A stretch of 64,000 bases of DNA from HGW-17 sp964516435 (GTDB lineage Bacteria > Myxococcota_A > Polyangia > HGW-17), in NCBI GenBank assembly GCA_964516435.1, contig CAZEZP010000091.1, forward strand, positions 8,144 to 72,143, in the 5' to 3' direction. The notes beneath the pieces were generated by a model, which was not told where the DNA came from, did no database searches, and saw only the letters and a list, made by a program, of their open reading frames with translations. Both the position numbers and the translations under genes were made by a program. Below, piece after piece: positions 10,777-23,100 of this stretch (the stretch's first letter is position 1; every line of letters begins with the position of its first letter).

Positions 10777-12498
10777 TCAGCGGCGTGCAGTGGAACCCGA
10801 ACGCGCAGATTTCGGAACCACGGGATCCCGGCGGGGACGCGATGCCTGCTTTCCGGCCGCCAGGGCCGGAGAGGCCACTCCGGACCGCTTCGCGGCTGGC
10901 TTCGGAGCGGTGGACGCCGGCTTCTGTCCGTCCGCGGCCGGCACCCCCGTCCGTCCGGGCTCCATCTGGGCCACCGTCTGATTCTTCTCGCTCTCGAACG
11001 CCCTGAGCGCTTCCATGCTCTGGGCAGCCAACTTCTGCTCCCAGGCGCGGTCCATCGCTTCCAGTTGCTCCGGCGGCACGAACTGACGGGCATACCCGAA
11101 CACCATGGGCTCGTCCTGGCCGCCGCCGCGGATGCGGACCACCATGCCGGGACGGTTCGGCCCTGAAAACATCCAGGCGGCCCCCATGGGCAGCGATGGA
11201 CTCGACCACTCGAACAGGAAGCGGGCATCCCGGGGCGAAAGATTGATGCAGCCATGACTTTTCGGAATGCCGAAATCGTCGTGCCAGTAGGCGCCGTGCA
11301 GGGCTTGGCCTTTCCAGAAGAACATGGACCAGGGCACCGAGGATGCCAGATACTGCTCGTCTGCACCCACCTCGTTCTTCATGTCGGTCTGGCCCACCTT
11401 CCAGTAGATCCGGAAGATTCCCCGCTTGGTGGAATAGCCTTCCTTGCCCGTGGAAACGGCCGTAGCGAACACGGGAGTCTGTTCGACATAGGCCACCAGT
11501 GTCTGCTGATCCAGGTCCACATCCAGCCATTTTTCCCCCCTGCGCAGGCCGGGAGGAACGGGCTTGCGGAAAGCGGCCGCCACGTCCCGGGCCGCCACCC
11601 ACCGGCACGTGCCGACACGGTACCAGCGGGTGCGGCCCTGCGTCTTCTCGCCCAGAAGGGAAAGCGGCTGGCGCGCCGGGGATTGGCCCACCACCGAACC
11701 GCCCGGACGATCGTAGAGCGGGATGGGAAGATTTTCGCGCTTTGCTCCCTTCCGGATGGGAAACCCCAGCGGCAGTTTCATCTCTCCCAGCGCTATCCCC
11801 GAAAACACGGAGGGATTGTGCCGGGCGATGGCATCCACGGGAACGTACTGGTCCTTGTCGGTCTTCCAGTAATTGATGCCGTCGATCTTCACGAAACGCT
11901 TGAACTGCAGATAGAAGCCCGCAGGGTGGGTGCCACCCGGCTTCCTGGCCTTCACGGCTTCCCGGTTGGGATACCAGGGCGCCCCGCCCAGGCGGACGTA
12001 GGCGTATTCGCCGGGAGTCAGCGAATTTTCCGGCACCACGGGCAAAAGTTTCATGTCGGGCGGCTCCCTGTCGGGCACGAAGGGCGACAGGCATACCCAC
12101 GCGTCGATGCCCACGCGCAAAAAGCCCTCCCTGCAGCCGCCGCGGGAAGGCGAATACCCAACCAGTGGAAGCCGGGTGCGGGGCTCGATGCGGCCCAGTT
12201 CCAGCCCGCGGCTGGTGGGCGCATCGAAAATGCGGGCCGGCTTGGCGGCCGACAGGCTGGAAAACCAGTTGCCGCGGCGCGGAACGCGCGAGAAGGCGCC
12301 CTCGATCGCAAAGCGGATGGCATCCGCATCCGGCAGGGCCATGTCGGGATTTTCCGGCAATTCCACCGGTACCGGCGCATCCGGCGGATAATCCGACGCT
12401 TTCTCCTCTTCCGGCGGAAGACAGCCCGCATGCGCGGCCCGGACGGCACCCATCGCCACAACCCAGAAAAGGCCGAAGGTGAAAATCGATTTCCTCAT
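10777..12498 (-). CDS. L,D-transpeptidase (YkuD family), secreted
   Basis: A 573-residue protein with a signal peptide (MRKSIFTFGLFWVVAMG, cleavage near AHAG). Residues about 90-300 include SH3-like regions (WYRVGTCRWVAARD) typical of cell-wall binding. The YkuD catalytic domain follows: DVDLDQQTLVAYVE near 335, then HGAYWHDDFG and SHGCINLSPRDA with the catalytic Cys near 417. Such enzymes make 3-3 peptidoglycan cross-links or attach proteins to peptidoglycan in the periplasm. The last 100 residues are a charged Ala/Pro/Lys-rich tail. GGGAGGA lies 7 bases before the ATG. It is divergent from the DUF4388 gene (135 bp). It may be regulated separately from that gene. Confidence 0.92.
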   Translation of the reverse strand: MRKSIFTFGLFWVVAMGAVRAAHAGCLPPEEEKASDYPPDAPVPVELPENPDMALPDADAIRFAIEGAFSRVPRRGNWFSSLSAAKPARIFDAPTSRGLELGRIEPRTRLPLVGYSPSRGGCREGFLRVGIDAWVCLSPFVPDREPPDMKLLPVVPENSLTPGEYAYVRLGGAPWYPNREAVKARKPGGTHPAGFYLQFKRFVKIDGINYWKTDKDQYVPVDAIARHNPSVFSGIALGEMKLPLGFPIRKGAKRENLPIPLYDRPGGSVVGQSPARQPLSLLGEKTQGRTRWYRVGTCRWVAARDVAAAFRKPVPPGLRRGEKWLDVDLDQQTLVAYVEQTPVFATAVSTGKEGYSTKRGIFRIYWKVGQTDMKNEVGADEQYLASSVPWSMFFWKGQALHGAYWHDDFGIPKSHGCINLSPRDARFLFEWSSPSLPMGAAWMFSGPNRPGMVVRIRGGGQDEPMVFGYARQFVPPEQLEAMDRAWEQKLAAQSMEALRAFESEKNQTVAQMEPGRTGVPAADGQKPASTAPKPAAKRSGVASPALAAGKQASRPRRDPVVPKSARSGSTARR

Positions 12499-12633
12499 GC
12501 AATCCTCCCGGTGCCGGCCCCTGCTTGCTGCTTCGGAGCCACTTTCCGACCGTTTATGGCGCAAAAGTGCCTGTACCTGCAAAAAAGCATGATGTATACT
12601 TCCGCCGCCCTGCCGATACGGAGTGGATACGCA

Positions 12634-13983
12634 ATGCAGAACACCCCCTTTTACGTCATCACGCTGGACGAGGAATTCAGGGACGTCGCCTCCCATGTCA
12701 CCCTGTGCACCATGGGACTGCCTTCCCAGGGCATGCCGCGTGGGGAAGTGTATGTGGATTTCGCCCATCCCGTCTGTTCCCAGATGGAATACGTGGAGCA
12801 ATGGCGCCGGGAAGTGGGGCCCGTCACCTTCTTCTCCAGGGTCCCCCTGAGCAAGGAAGCCACCCTGAGGTTCAAGGACCTCGGCTTTCCGGTGCTGGCC
12901 GCTGCGGATCTGCGCCGCGTGCTGCGCCGGCGGGGGGCGCCGGCCCGGTCGGAGCAGGTGGACTACGAGCGCCTGATGCCGCCCGAGCCCGCGCGGCGGG
13001 ATCACTTCGAACCTGAAACCTGGACGAAGTTGCTGGCGGCCATCCATGCCCACCGCTGGACGGGGCACCTGTATTTGAAATCGGACAAGATCAAGAAGGT
13101 GATCTCCTTCGTTTCCGGGTTCCCGCTGGCCATCAAGTCCAACAAGAGCAAGGAACTGCTCGGCCGGATGCTGGTGGAGGAAGGCATTCTTCCGGAAAAT
13201 GCCTGCGAGGAGAGCCTCAAACGGATGAAGGACGAGCAGATCCTGCAGGGCCAGGCCCTGATCCGGATGGGACTGCTCTCCGAGGAAGCGCTGTTCGCGG
13301 CCCTGAGCCGGCAGTGGGCCATCAAGTTGATGGATGTCTTCGAGTGGAACCAGGGAGAATACGTGTTCAAGGAAGAACCCCTGGAACCTCTTTCCTTCAT
13401 GCCGCCCTTCGCGTTCTGCGATCTGCTGGCCAGCGGGCTCTCCCGCCTCACCAGCGGCATCGTGGATGCCGCTTTGAACCTGGCTTTGCCCCTGTACGTG
13501 GTGCCGCATCCGCTGCCCCGGTGGCGCTACCAGCCGCTTCCGTCCACCCTCAACGTGGAAGCCTTCGGGCGCATCGACGGCCGCATCACCCTGGGCCAAC
13601 TCCTGGAGACGCCCGGGTTCGACAAGACGCAGAAGACGATTCTTTGTGCAATGCTTATGAACCAAGTATTGCTGCTCTCCCTGTCGCCCATGGCGAATCC
13701 CATCCATTTCGGCGGATTCCCGCTGCCAGGAGAAACCCTGCCCCTGCCCGCCCGCCTGCTGGAGGAACTGGAGATCGAGTGGCAGACGGGCATGACCGAC
13801 ATGGGGCGGGTGGAAACCTGGCTGCGGCGCATCCACGCGGAACGCTACCTGATGGAGAAGGATTCCGTCCGCGAGGCCATGGAGGCCTGGTTCAATAAAC
13901 TATCCACTGACAAAACCATCATGATCACCAACGCCTCCGACCTGCGGCCGTTCCAGTTGGCCTGGAAGGTCAAGTATGAATGA
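12634..13983 (+). CDS. DUF4388/PATAN-type signalling protein
   Basis: A 449-residue cytoplasmic protein. Residues about 140-255 resemble DUF4388 (WTGHLYLKSDKIKKVISF, GFPLAIKSNKSKELLGRML, WNQGEYVFKEE), a module common in Myxococcota and often paired with response-regulator or kinase modules. The N-terminal 100 residues contain a receiver-like or unassigned fold, and the C-terminal part a winged-helix-like segment (GRITLGQLLETPGFDKTQKTILCAML). No catalytic motif is visible. GGAG lies about 10 bases before ATG 12634, and TATACT at 12595-12600 is a possible -10 without a clear -35. Family knowledge suggests a role in regulation of motility or polarity; for this gene that is inference. Confidence 0.75.
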   Translation: MQNTPFYVITLDEEFRDVASHVTLCTMGLPSQGMPRGEVYVDFAHPVCSQMEYVEQWRREVGPVTFFSRVPLSKEATLRFKDLGFPVLAAADLRRVLRRRGAPARSEQVDYERLMPPEPARRDHFEPETWTKLLAAIHAHRWTGHLYLKSDKIKKVISFVSGFPLAIKSNKSKELLGRMLVEEGILPENACEESLKRMKDEQILQGQALIRMGLLSEEALFAALSRQWAIKLMDVFEWNQGEYVFKEEPLEPLSFMPPFAFCDLLASGLSRLTSGIVDAALNLALPLYVVPHPLPRWRYQPLPSTLNVEAFGRIDGRITLGQLLETPGFDKTQKTILCAMLMNQVLLLSLSPMANPIHFGGFPLPGETLPLPARLLEELEIEWQTGMTDMGRVETWLRRIHAERYLMEKDSVREAMEAWFNKLSTDKTIMITNASDLRPFQLAWKVKYE

Positions 13984-14072
13984 TCACCCTTCACATGTGG
14001 GGTGAAAAACAAAAAAATGCATATGTCGTTTCCGTGAATCTTCCGCATCCGGCATGGAAGGGGTTTTTTCCA

Positions 14073-14101
14073 TTGTCCCGCAATCCCCGGCGTGATATAA
14101 A
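14073..14101 (+). promoter_or_regulatory. Promoter of the giant TPR gene
   Basis: TTGTCC (14073-14078), 17 bp, TATAAA (14096-14101). The expected start of transcription is near 14108, giving a leader of about 88 bases before GTG 14196. A second TTGACA at 14156-14161 has no matching -10. Confidence 0.55.
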
Positions 14102-14104
14102 CTC

Positions 14105-14137
14105 GGTTTCGCGAAACCCTGCATGATGCAGTTTTCG
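14105..14137. promoter_or_regulatory. Stacked palindromes at the start of the TPR mRNA leader
   Basis: GGTTTCGCGAAACC (14105-14118) is a perfect 14-base palindrome covering the predicted transcription start. It is followed at once by CTGCAT-g-ATGCAG (14119-14131). In RNA, CGAAA (14112-14116) can pair either with the preceding TTTCG or with TTTCG at 14133-14137, so two structures exclude each other. It could be an operator, an mRNA switch, or both. Confidence 0.45.
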
Positions 14138-14195
14138 TTAGTCGCCATCTTTGCCTTGACAGTGTTTTCTAACCGACTTCCCGATGGAGGTTCCC

Positions 14196-17100
14196 GTGGC
14201 TGAATACATTCTCGACGATCTGGTTATCCGGTTGGAGGAGACTTTCGACGACGCCGTCAGCGAGTGGGTCGCCAAGGCGCAGGCCTTCGAAGCCGAGGGG
14301 AACGCCCCGCGGGCGATGGATGCCTGGACGCGTGCCGTCAAGGCCTCGGAAACGGCCATCGGTCCGCGCGTGGCGCTCGCCCGGATGTACAAGGACGCCG
14401 CCCGCTGGAACCAGTACGTCGACATGCTCAACGACATTTCCAAGCGGCTGCCGGATGAACTGCAGGAAGAAAAGGTCCGCCTGCTCCACATGAGCGTGCC
14501 CATCCTGCGGGACCAGATGAAACTGATGCCCAAGGTCATCGACGCCTACAAGAAAATCCTCTCCATCATGCCGGGAGACGAGGAAGCCTTCACGGCCCTG
14601 GTGGAGATCATTTCGGGAATGGCGCGGTGGCCGGATCTCGTGAAACTGTACCAGGAACGCCTGGAAGCCGAGGCCGACTCCGCACGCAAGGCGCAGATGC
14701 AACTGGAGATCGCCCGCCTGTACAACGACAAGCTCCACAACAAGCGGGAAGCCGCGCGCGCCTACGAGTCCCTGCTGGAGCTCGACCCCGCGAACGAGGA
14801 GGCCTTCTCCAACCTCAAGAAGATGTACGAAGAGGCGAGGGATTACGAGAGCCTCATCAAGTTGCATCAGCGGGAACTGGAGTTGCTTTCGGATCCGCGC
14901 GAGCGCACCGAGAAGACGCTGGAAATCGCCCGCATGGCCACGACGCGCGTGAAGAAGCCGGAACTGCTGCTGGCCCTGTGGGAAGACGTCCTGGCGGCCG
15001 ACCCGGAATGCATCGAGGCGCTCGAGAACCTGGAGCAACTCTACGAGCGCGAGAAGAAGTGGGACAAGATGGTCGAAATCGACCGCAAACTGCTGGAACT
15101 GGTGGCGGATCCCGCGCGCCAGGCAGCGGTGTGCCTGAAACTGGCCTCGACCCTGCAGGACAAGGCGGAAGACGCTGCCGGCGCCGTGGAGGTATGGCGC
15201 CGGCTCCTGGAACTGGAGCCCGACAACCGCCGGGCCCAGGATGCGCTCAAGAAACTGCTGGTGGACCTGGGCCAGTATGACGAACTGGAAGACCTCTTCC
15301 GCCAGTGGGGCAAACTCGAGGAATTCATCCGCATCACCTCCAAGCAGGCCGAAACCGAGGCGGACCAGGAGAGGAAAATCGATCTGCTGTTCCGGGAAGC
15401 CCGCATCTGGCGCGCGGATCTGGGAAAGAACGATCGCGCCATGAAGGCGCTGGAAAAAGTCCTGGAAGTGGATGCGAACAATCTCCGTGCGGCCGAGTCG
15501 CTCATCGAATTGTATGAGGAGGCGCAGGCGTTCAAGAAACTGCCGCAGGTCCTGGAAATCCGCATCCGCCACACCGAGGAGGAATCCCTGCGCCGCGAGC
15601 GCATGGAGGAGCTCGCCCGCATCTACGAGGAGCACATCAAGGACCGCGAAAACGCCTTCTCGTGGTATCTCCAGGCGTTTTCGTCGGGGCCGGATCTGGA
15701 GCACCTGCGCGAAGCCTGCGAACGGCTTGCCGGCGCCGTGGACGGCGGCTGGGCGAAACTGGTGGCGGCCTATGAATCCGCGTGCGAATCCGTGCAGGAT
15801 GCGTCCGTCCAGTTGGCCCTGCTGCTGGTGGTGGCCTCGGCGTGGGAAAACCAGTTGAAGAATATCGACAAGGCGCTTTCCACCTGCCTGAAGATTCTGG
15901 AGCTCGACGATGCGAACGAAGCCGCGCTCGATGCCCTGGAGCGCATCTACCAGCAGAAGCAGGAATGGCAGAAACTGCTGGACGTGTACCAGAAGAAGAT
16001 CGACCTCGCGGCGGACGATTCCCTGCGCCGGGATCTGTACTGGAAACTGGCCGACATCTACGACACCCTCATGGAAAAGCCGGAAAAGGCCGTGGAAGCC
16101 TACCGCGAGGCGCTGGAACTGCTTCCCGAGGACGTGCCTACCATGCAGCGCCTGGACGCGCTCTATCTGCGTCTGCAGAAATGGGAGGACCTCTCCGGAA
16201 TCCTGGAGCGCCAACTGGAGTTCGTGGATGACGAGAATGCCCGCGTGGAACTGAAGTTCCGCTGGGCCGACGTGCAGGAGAGCCGGCTCGGAAACGTGGA
16301 GGAGGCTGTGGACGGCTACCGGCAGGTGCTGGAATGGCAGCCGGGGCACGAGGGCGCGAGGGAAAAACTCGAAAAGCACCTGGATTCCCCGAATGCCGAG
16401 ATCCGGCGCAAGGCTGCCGACATCCTCGAGCCCGTGTACAAGACCATCCTGGAGTTCGAGAAACTCATCAAGGTGCACGAGATTCAGGCGGCCACGGACG
16501 AAGATCCCGTCTTCGTGCTGGACATGCTCGTCACCATCGGCAACCTGTGGGCCGAAAACATCGGCAACAATGCAAAGGCGCTGGATGCCTATGCGCGGGC
16601 CGTGCGCCACAGCCCGGACTCCGACGATGCCCGCCGGGCGCTGGAACGGGTGGCCGAAATCGAAGACCGCTGGGCGACGGTGCTGGAAGTCTACGAGGAC
16701 ATCCTCAAGCGGGAAGAACTGGGAGAAATCATCCGCCACACCCTGCATGTGCGCGCGGCGGAAATCGCTCGGGATCAACTGCAGAAGACCGACGTGGCCA
16801 TCGGGCATTTCCAGGCCGCGCTGGAACTGGATTCCGGCAACGAGATGGTGCTCGGCGCCCTGGAGATCCTCTATCAGGGCACGGAAAACTGGGAAAAACT
16901 GCTGGACGTGAGCCGCAAGCAACTGGAACTGGCGCAGGAACTCGGACGCCGGCAGGAACTGCGCTTCCGCTGCGGCATGATCCTGGACCAGAAACTGGAC
17001 CGGCCGCAGGAAGCCGTTCCCGTCTACGAGGAAATCCTGGGCGAGGAACCGGATCAACTGACCGCGCTGCATGCGCTGGACCGGCTCTACCAGAAACTGG

Positions 17101-20100
17101 GCATGTGGACCGAACTGGCCGACAACCTGACCAAGCAACTGGAACTGGCGCAGGATCCGGAAGCGCAGGGCGAACTGCTGCGCCGCCTGGCCGCCGTGCA
17201 GCATGAGAAACTCCACGAAACCACATTGGCCATCGAAACCTGGCGCCGCGCGCTGGAACTGGACGGCACGGACGAAGTGGTCATCGCCGCGCTGGAAAAA
17301 CTGCTCGACGTGGAGGAACACGCCCTGGTGGCGGCCAATCTCCTGGAACCCGTGTACAAGAACCTGGGCCGCTGGGAAAAACTCGTACGCGTGCATGAAA
17401 TCGTCCTGGGGAACACGTTCGACCCGGTGGAACAAATCCGCCTGATCCACGTGATCGCAAACATCCACGACGAATTCATGGAGGAACCCCGCAAGGCGTT
17501 CGACGACTACGTGCGGGCCTTCCTGATCGATCCGCGACATGCCGACACCCGCCGCCAGATGGAGCGCATCGCCGAGTCGCTCAAGGCGTGGGAGGACCTG
17601 TTCGCCATCTACTCGAAGGTGGTGGACGCGGGCGAGGACGTCGAAATCGCCCTGGATCTGCAGACCCGCATAGCCGACCTGCTGGCCTCCGAGGTGGGGG
17701 ACGTCGAGCGGGCCGCAGCCGCCTACAACAAGCTCCTGGAGATTTCGCCGGAGCACATCCCGGCCGTGGACGCCCTGGAAAAGCTGTTCCTGGGCGCCGG
17801 CGACGTGAAGCGGATGGTGGACGCCATCCTGCGCAAGGTCTCCCTGGTGTCCGACCCCGAGGAAAAAAAGGCGCTCGCCTTCCGCGCGGCGGCCATCCAG
17901 AAGGAAGATCTGGAGGACAAGAAAGCCGCGATCGCCACCTACCGCCTCATTCTGGAAATCGACGACACGGACATGCGGGCGCTGACGGAACTCGAGCAGA
18001 TCTTCGTCAACGACGAGGACTGGGAAAACCTGCAGGAGATCTATGCCCGCAAAGCGGATCTGGCTCCCTCCGTCGAGGATCGCAAGCAGATGCTCTACAC
18101 GCTGGGGCAGATGTACGACCGCGATCTGAAAAATATGGAGAAGGCCATCGAAACCTACGAGCGGATCCTCGACGAGGATCCCGTGGACGAAGTGGCCCTG
18201 CAGAACCTGGACCGGCTCTACGAGCTCGCGGGCAAGTGGCAGGAGCTCGTATCCGTGCTGGACGTGATGATCCAGAACGGCCAGAGCGACGCCGAGGTGG
18301 CCGCCACGAAACTGCGGCTGGGCGAAGTGCATGAACTGCGCATGAAGGCGCCGGACGTGGCCGTTCCCCTGTATGGTGAAGCGCTGGACCTGGATGCCGG
18401 CAACGAAGGCATCGTCGCCGCCCTCTGGCGCGTCATGCAGGGCGGCGCGGACGACGCGCGCTGCGACGGCATCACGTACGAGCCTGAAATCCGTACGTCC
18501 GCAGCCGTCATCCTGGACAGGTACTTCTCCACGGTGGGCGAACAGGAAAAACTGGTGACCGTCCTCAACGTGCGGGTGGCCCAGAGCGAGGATACGTATG
18601 AGCGCGTGCAACTGCTGCACCGTCTCAAGGAAATCCACGAACTGCAACTGGATCGCCCGCGGGAGGCGCTCGACGACATGGCGCGGGCGCTGGCGCTGGA
18701 TCCCCGGCACGAGCCGTCGCTGGCGGAAATCGAACGCCTGAGCGCCGTCCTGGATGCATGGAAGGATCTCATCGACATCTATGCGAAGGTGGGGTCCGCC
18801 TGCGAGGAGAAGGAAGACAAGATCTTCTACCTGTACCGCATTTCCCGCGTATATGAGGAAGAATTGCGGGATCTGGCGGCCGCCACCCGGAAACTGGAGG
18901 AAGTGCTCGCCCTCGAGCCGCAGGCCGAGGCCGCGCTGGCCGGGCTGGACCGCCTCCTGGAAGCCCAGGGCCGGTATCCGGAACTGGCAGCCATCCTGGA
19001 AAAGGAAATCGAGGCGGCGCCGCTTCCCGAGGATGCCCAGAATTTCCGCTACCGCCTGGCCCGACTCCAGGTGGAGCATCTCGGCAATCCGGAAAAGGCT
19101 GTGGAGGCGTATGCGGCCCTCCTGGAGGAGGCGCCCGCCCACGAAGGTGCGCGTGCCGGCATGGAGGATCTGCTGTCCCAGGGCGTCGCTCCCCGCCGGG
19201 TGTTCGACGTGCTGGAACCGCTGTACCGGCAGGACGCCCTCTGGGAGAACCTGGTCAGCCTGCACGAGAAATATCTCCATTTCGTGAAGGTTCCGGAAGA
19301 GCGCATCGGCCTGTACAAAATCATCTGCGAACTGCAGGAAAACTACGTCCAGGATCCGGAAACGGCCTTCAAGACGTGGGCGCGGGCCTTTGCCGAAGCC
19401 GAGGACGACGTGGAAATCCAGGAAAAACTGGAATCGCTGGCTGCCCAGATGGCCCTGTGGAACGACCTGGTGGAAGTGTACCGCGCATCCGCCCGGAAAC
19501 TGTCCCGCAAGGCTTCCCAGGACGCTTCCGCCCGCGAACTGGCCATCCAGATCTGGCTCAAGGCCGCCCGCGTGCACGAGGAGGAGATGGCGGATCCGGC
19601 GGGCGCCGAGGAAGCCAACAAGGCCGTCCTGGCGCTCGACCACGAAAACTTCACGGCGCTGGAAAGCCTGGACCGCATCTACTCGGCCAACGGCATGATG
19701 CCGGAACTGGCCGAAATCCTGGACCGCCGCGCCAAGACGGCGCAGGATTCGTACGACCGGGTCCAGTTCCTCTTCCGGCTCGCCCACGTGCGCGAAGTGG
19801 AGCTGCAGGACATGCCGGCGGCCGTGGCCGCGCTGGAAGCCGTCCTGCGCGAGAAGGACGGCAATCGGGATGCGCTGGAGGGACTGGAGCGCATCCATTT
19901 CAACAACCGCGATTTCAAGGCGCTGTTCTCCGTCTACGAACGCATGAGCAAGGCCTTCTCGTCGGATGACGAAGTGGCCGAGGCGCTGGCGCACATGGCC
20001 AAGATCGCCTCCGATGCCCTCAAGAACCCCCTGGGAGCCAAGGACCTGTGGAAGCGCGTGCTGGAAATCAAGGGCGACGAGACGCGCGCCCTGCGGGAAC

Positions 20101-23100
20101 TGGCCAACCTGGCCGAAGCCGCACGGGACTGGGAAGGCTGCGTGGAGTATCTCAAGCGCATCACGGAAGCCTCCTACGACACGCACGAGCAGGTGGAAGC
20201 CCATCTGGCCGTGGGCCGCATCGCGCTCTCCGAACTCAAGGACCACCGCCAGGCGCTGGACGCCTATCTGGCCGTGCGGTCGATCGAGCCGTCCAACCTC
20301 GAAGCGCTGGAGAAACTGGCCTACATCTTCAACGAAAGCCAGGCGTGGGAAGAGCTCGTGGACGTGCTCGAATCCCTCGTGGAGCATGGCCGCGACACCC
20401 TGGGCGCCAAGAAACTGCGCCAGTTGCACGCCCAGATCGGAAAGGTGGAGAAGGAATACCTGATGCGTCCCGACAGGGCGATCGCGGCATGGGAAAACGT
20501 GCTGCGGGTGATGCCGGGCGACACCGAGGCGCTGGAAGCCCTGGAAATCCTCTACGTGCAGAACGAGCAGTGGACGGACACCATCCGCATCCTGGAGGAA
20601 AAGGTCCGCGCGGCGTCAAGGGATTCCCAGAAGATCGAACTGCTGTTCCAGATCGCCGACATCTACGAGAACCGGCTGTGGGACAAGGGTTCGGCCGCCA
20701 ACGCCTACAAGCGGGTGCTCAAGGTGGACAACCTGCACGTGGATGCGTTCAATCATCTGGAACGCCTGCTGCGGGATCTGGCGAACTGGAAGGAACTGAC
20801 GGAACTGTACCTCACCCGCTACGACCATCTGGGCGGGCACGAGGACGAAATCCCCGATAAGAACAAAGCAGAAATCGTCTCCCTGCTGCAACGGGTCGCC
20901 GCCATCGCGGAAGAGAAACTGGGGAACCGCGGCGACGCGTTCGATGCGCTGGCCAACGCCTTCGACATCGATCCCACCAATGACGATACGGCCAACCATC
21001 TGGAGCGCATCGCCAGCATCCAGAACAACTGGCAGGAACTCATCGACATGTACCAGCATGCGGTGAAGGCCGTGGACGACCGGATGGTCAAGTGCGACCT
21101 GCTGGTGAAGGTGGCCCGCTGGTACATGGATCAACTGGAAGACCTCGGCCGCGCCACCGAAGCCCTCAAGCAGGCCCAGAAGTACGAGCCCAACTACGGC
21201 CGCGTCCACCTGCAGTTCGCCGAGGTGCACCGCCGCAACGGCTCCGTGGGCGAATACATCTCCTCCCTGTCCAAGGCGCTGGAGGTGGAGACCCGGCCGG
21301 ATGTCATCTACAAGTCGGCCATGGAACTGGCCCGCACGTACCACAAGGAATTCGGCGATACCAACGAAGCCATCCGCTACTACCGGAAGGCGCACGAGGC
21401 GCTGCCCGAGAATCCGGAACCGCTCGAGGCGCTGGAACTGCTCTACGAGAGCACGGAGAAGTGGCGTGAATTGATCGAAGTGCTCAGCGAGCGGGTGAGC
21501 CGTTCCAGCAATGACGAGGAAATTTTCGACCTCAAGATGAAGATTGCGGACATCTGGGACGACCGGCGGGAAATGCCCTCCCGCGCCATCGACGTGGTCA
21601 ACGAACTGCTCGATGCCCACCCGGACAACCTCGTCGTCATGCGCCGGCTGGAAGGGCTGTACGAAAAGGCCGGCCAGATGGAGGAATATCTGGCCATCCT
21701 CGAACGCCAGATGGAGCACCTCACCCACAATGACGAGCGCATCCGCAAGTTGCACCAGATGGCGGCCGTCTGGGAAGAGCACTTCGAGAAGACCGACAAG
21801 GCCATCGAGTGCTACGAGGCCATCCTGGAAATCGACGACAAGGACGAACGCGCCTACCAGAACCTGGCCCGGCTCTACCGCCAGGAAAAGAAGTGGAGCG
21901 AGTACATCGAGGTGCTCTACCGCCACGTGTACGTCAAGCACGACCCGAAGGAGCGGGTCCGCCTCTACAAGGCCGCCGCGGAAGTGCTGGAAAAGCATCT
22001 CAACGAGCCCGAGCGGGCCATCGACGCCTACATGCAGATCCTCGATGACGAGCCCAACGACGTGGATGCCCTCACAGCCCTCTCCCGCCTGTTCGAGGCC
22101 GCCCAGGACTGGGATCGCTGCCTGGACGTCTCCAAACGCCTGGTGGAGTTGACGACGGACCAGAACGTCAAGATGGATCTCTACTTCCGCCTGGGCCGGA
22201 TCGCCGAGGAATTCCAGCACGACAACGCCGAGGCCGAGCGGCTCTATGCCGAGGCGCTCGCCATCAATCCCTCGTTCGTGCCCGCGCTGCGCAAACTGTC
22301 CCGGATCTACGAGGAGCGGCACGACTGGCTCAAGGCGGCCAAGATGCTGGAGCAGGCGCAGGGACACACGGCCAACATGGTGGAAAAGGCGTCCTATCTA
22401 TATGAAGGCGGCATCATCCGCCTGGATCACCTGGACGATCCGGAGCGCGCGGCCGAACTGCTGGAAGCCTGCCTGGCCATCGATCCCGAGCACGTGGACG
22501 CCGCCCTGCGTTACACGGACATCCTGTGGGAGCGCAAGCAATATGCCGACGCCTTCCCGCACCTCCAGATGCTGGTGCGCAAACTGGAAGCCGCCCAGGC
22601 GGACCGCGAACTGCTGGCCAAGGTGTATTACCGCTTCGGCAAGGCGGCGGAAACCAGGGGCGAACTGGAAAAGGCACAGCAGGTGTACTACAAGGCCTAC
22701 CAGATCGAGAAGACCTCGCTGCCGATCCTGCAGGGCATGGCTTCCGTGTGCGACGCCCTCAAGCAGTACGACCAGGCGTTCAAACTGTACAAGCAGATCC
22801 TGGTGCATCCGCAGGCGGAGGGCGATACCGAGCTGCAGACCGAGGTGTACTATCGCCTCGGCAACATCCACGCCGCCCGCAACGAGGCCATGAAGGCGCT
22901 CAACCTGTACGAGAAGGCGCTGGAAAACAATCCGGCGCACATGCCGACGCTGGAAGCCATGGTGGCCCTGCACGAGAAGGATGGCAACTTCAAGGCCGCA
23001 GCCGAGGTCAAGACCCGGATGGCCGCCAGCCTCTCGGGCAACGAGTGGGTCGAATTCATGATGGGGCTGGCCCAGTACTACAACGAGAAGGTGATGGACA

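Noticed and set aside
12499..13836. N-terminal extension of the L,D-transpeptidase by 446 codons
   Set aside because: It would run antisense through the DUF4388 gene; the ATG at 12498 has a ribosome site and a signal peptide.
13984..14017. Hairpin TCACCC...GGGTGA after the DUF4388 gene as a terminator
   Set aside because: An A-run, not a T-run, follows on the plus strand, so it would not terminate this gene.
14169..20429. A minus-strand open frame of about 2,086 codons opposite the giant TPR gene
   Set aside because: It arises from codon bias (GAA/CTG/GCC-rich TPR codons read in reverse), has no ribosome site, and gives low-complexity His/Gln/Phe-rich protein.
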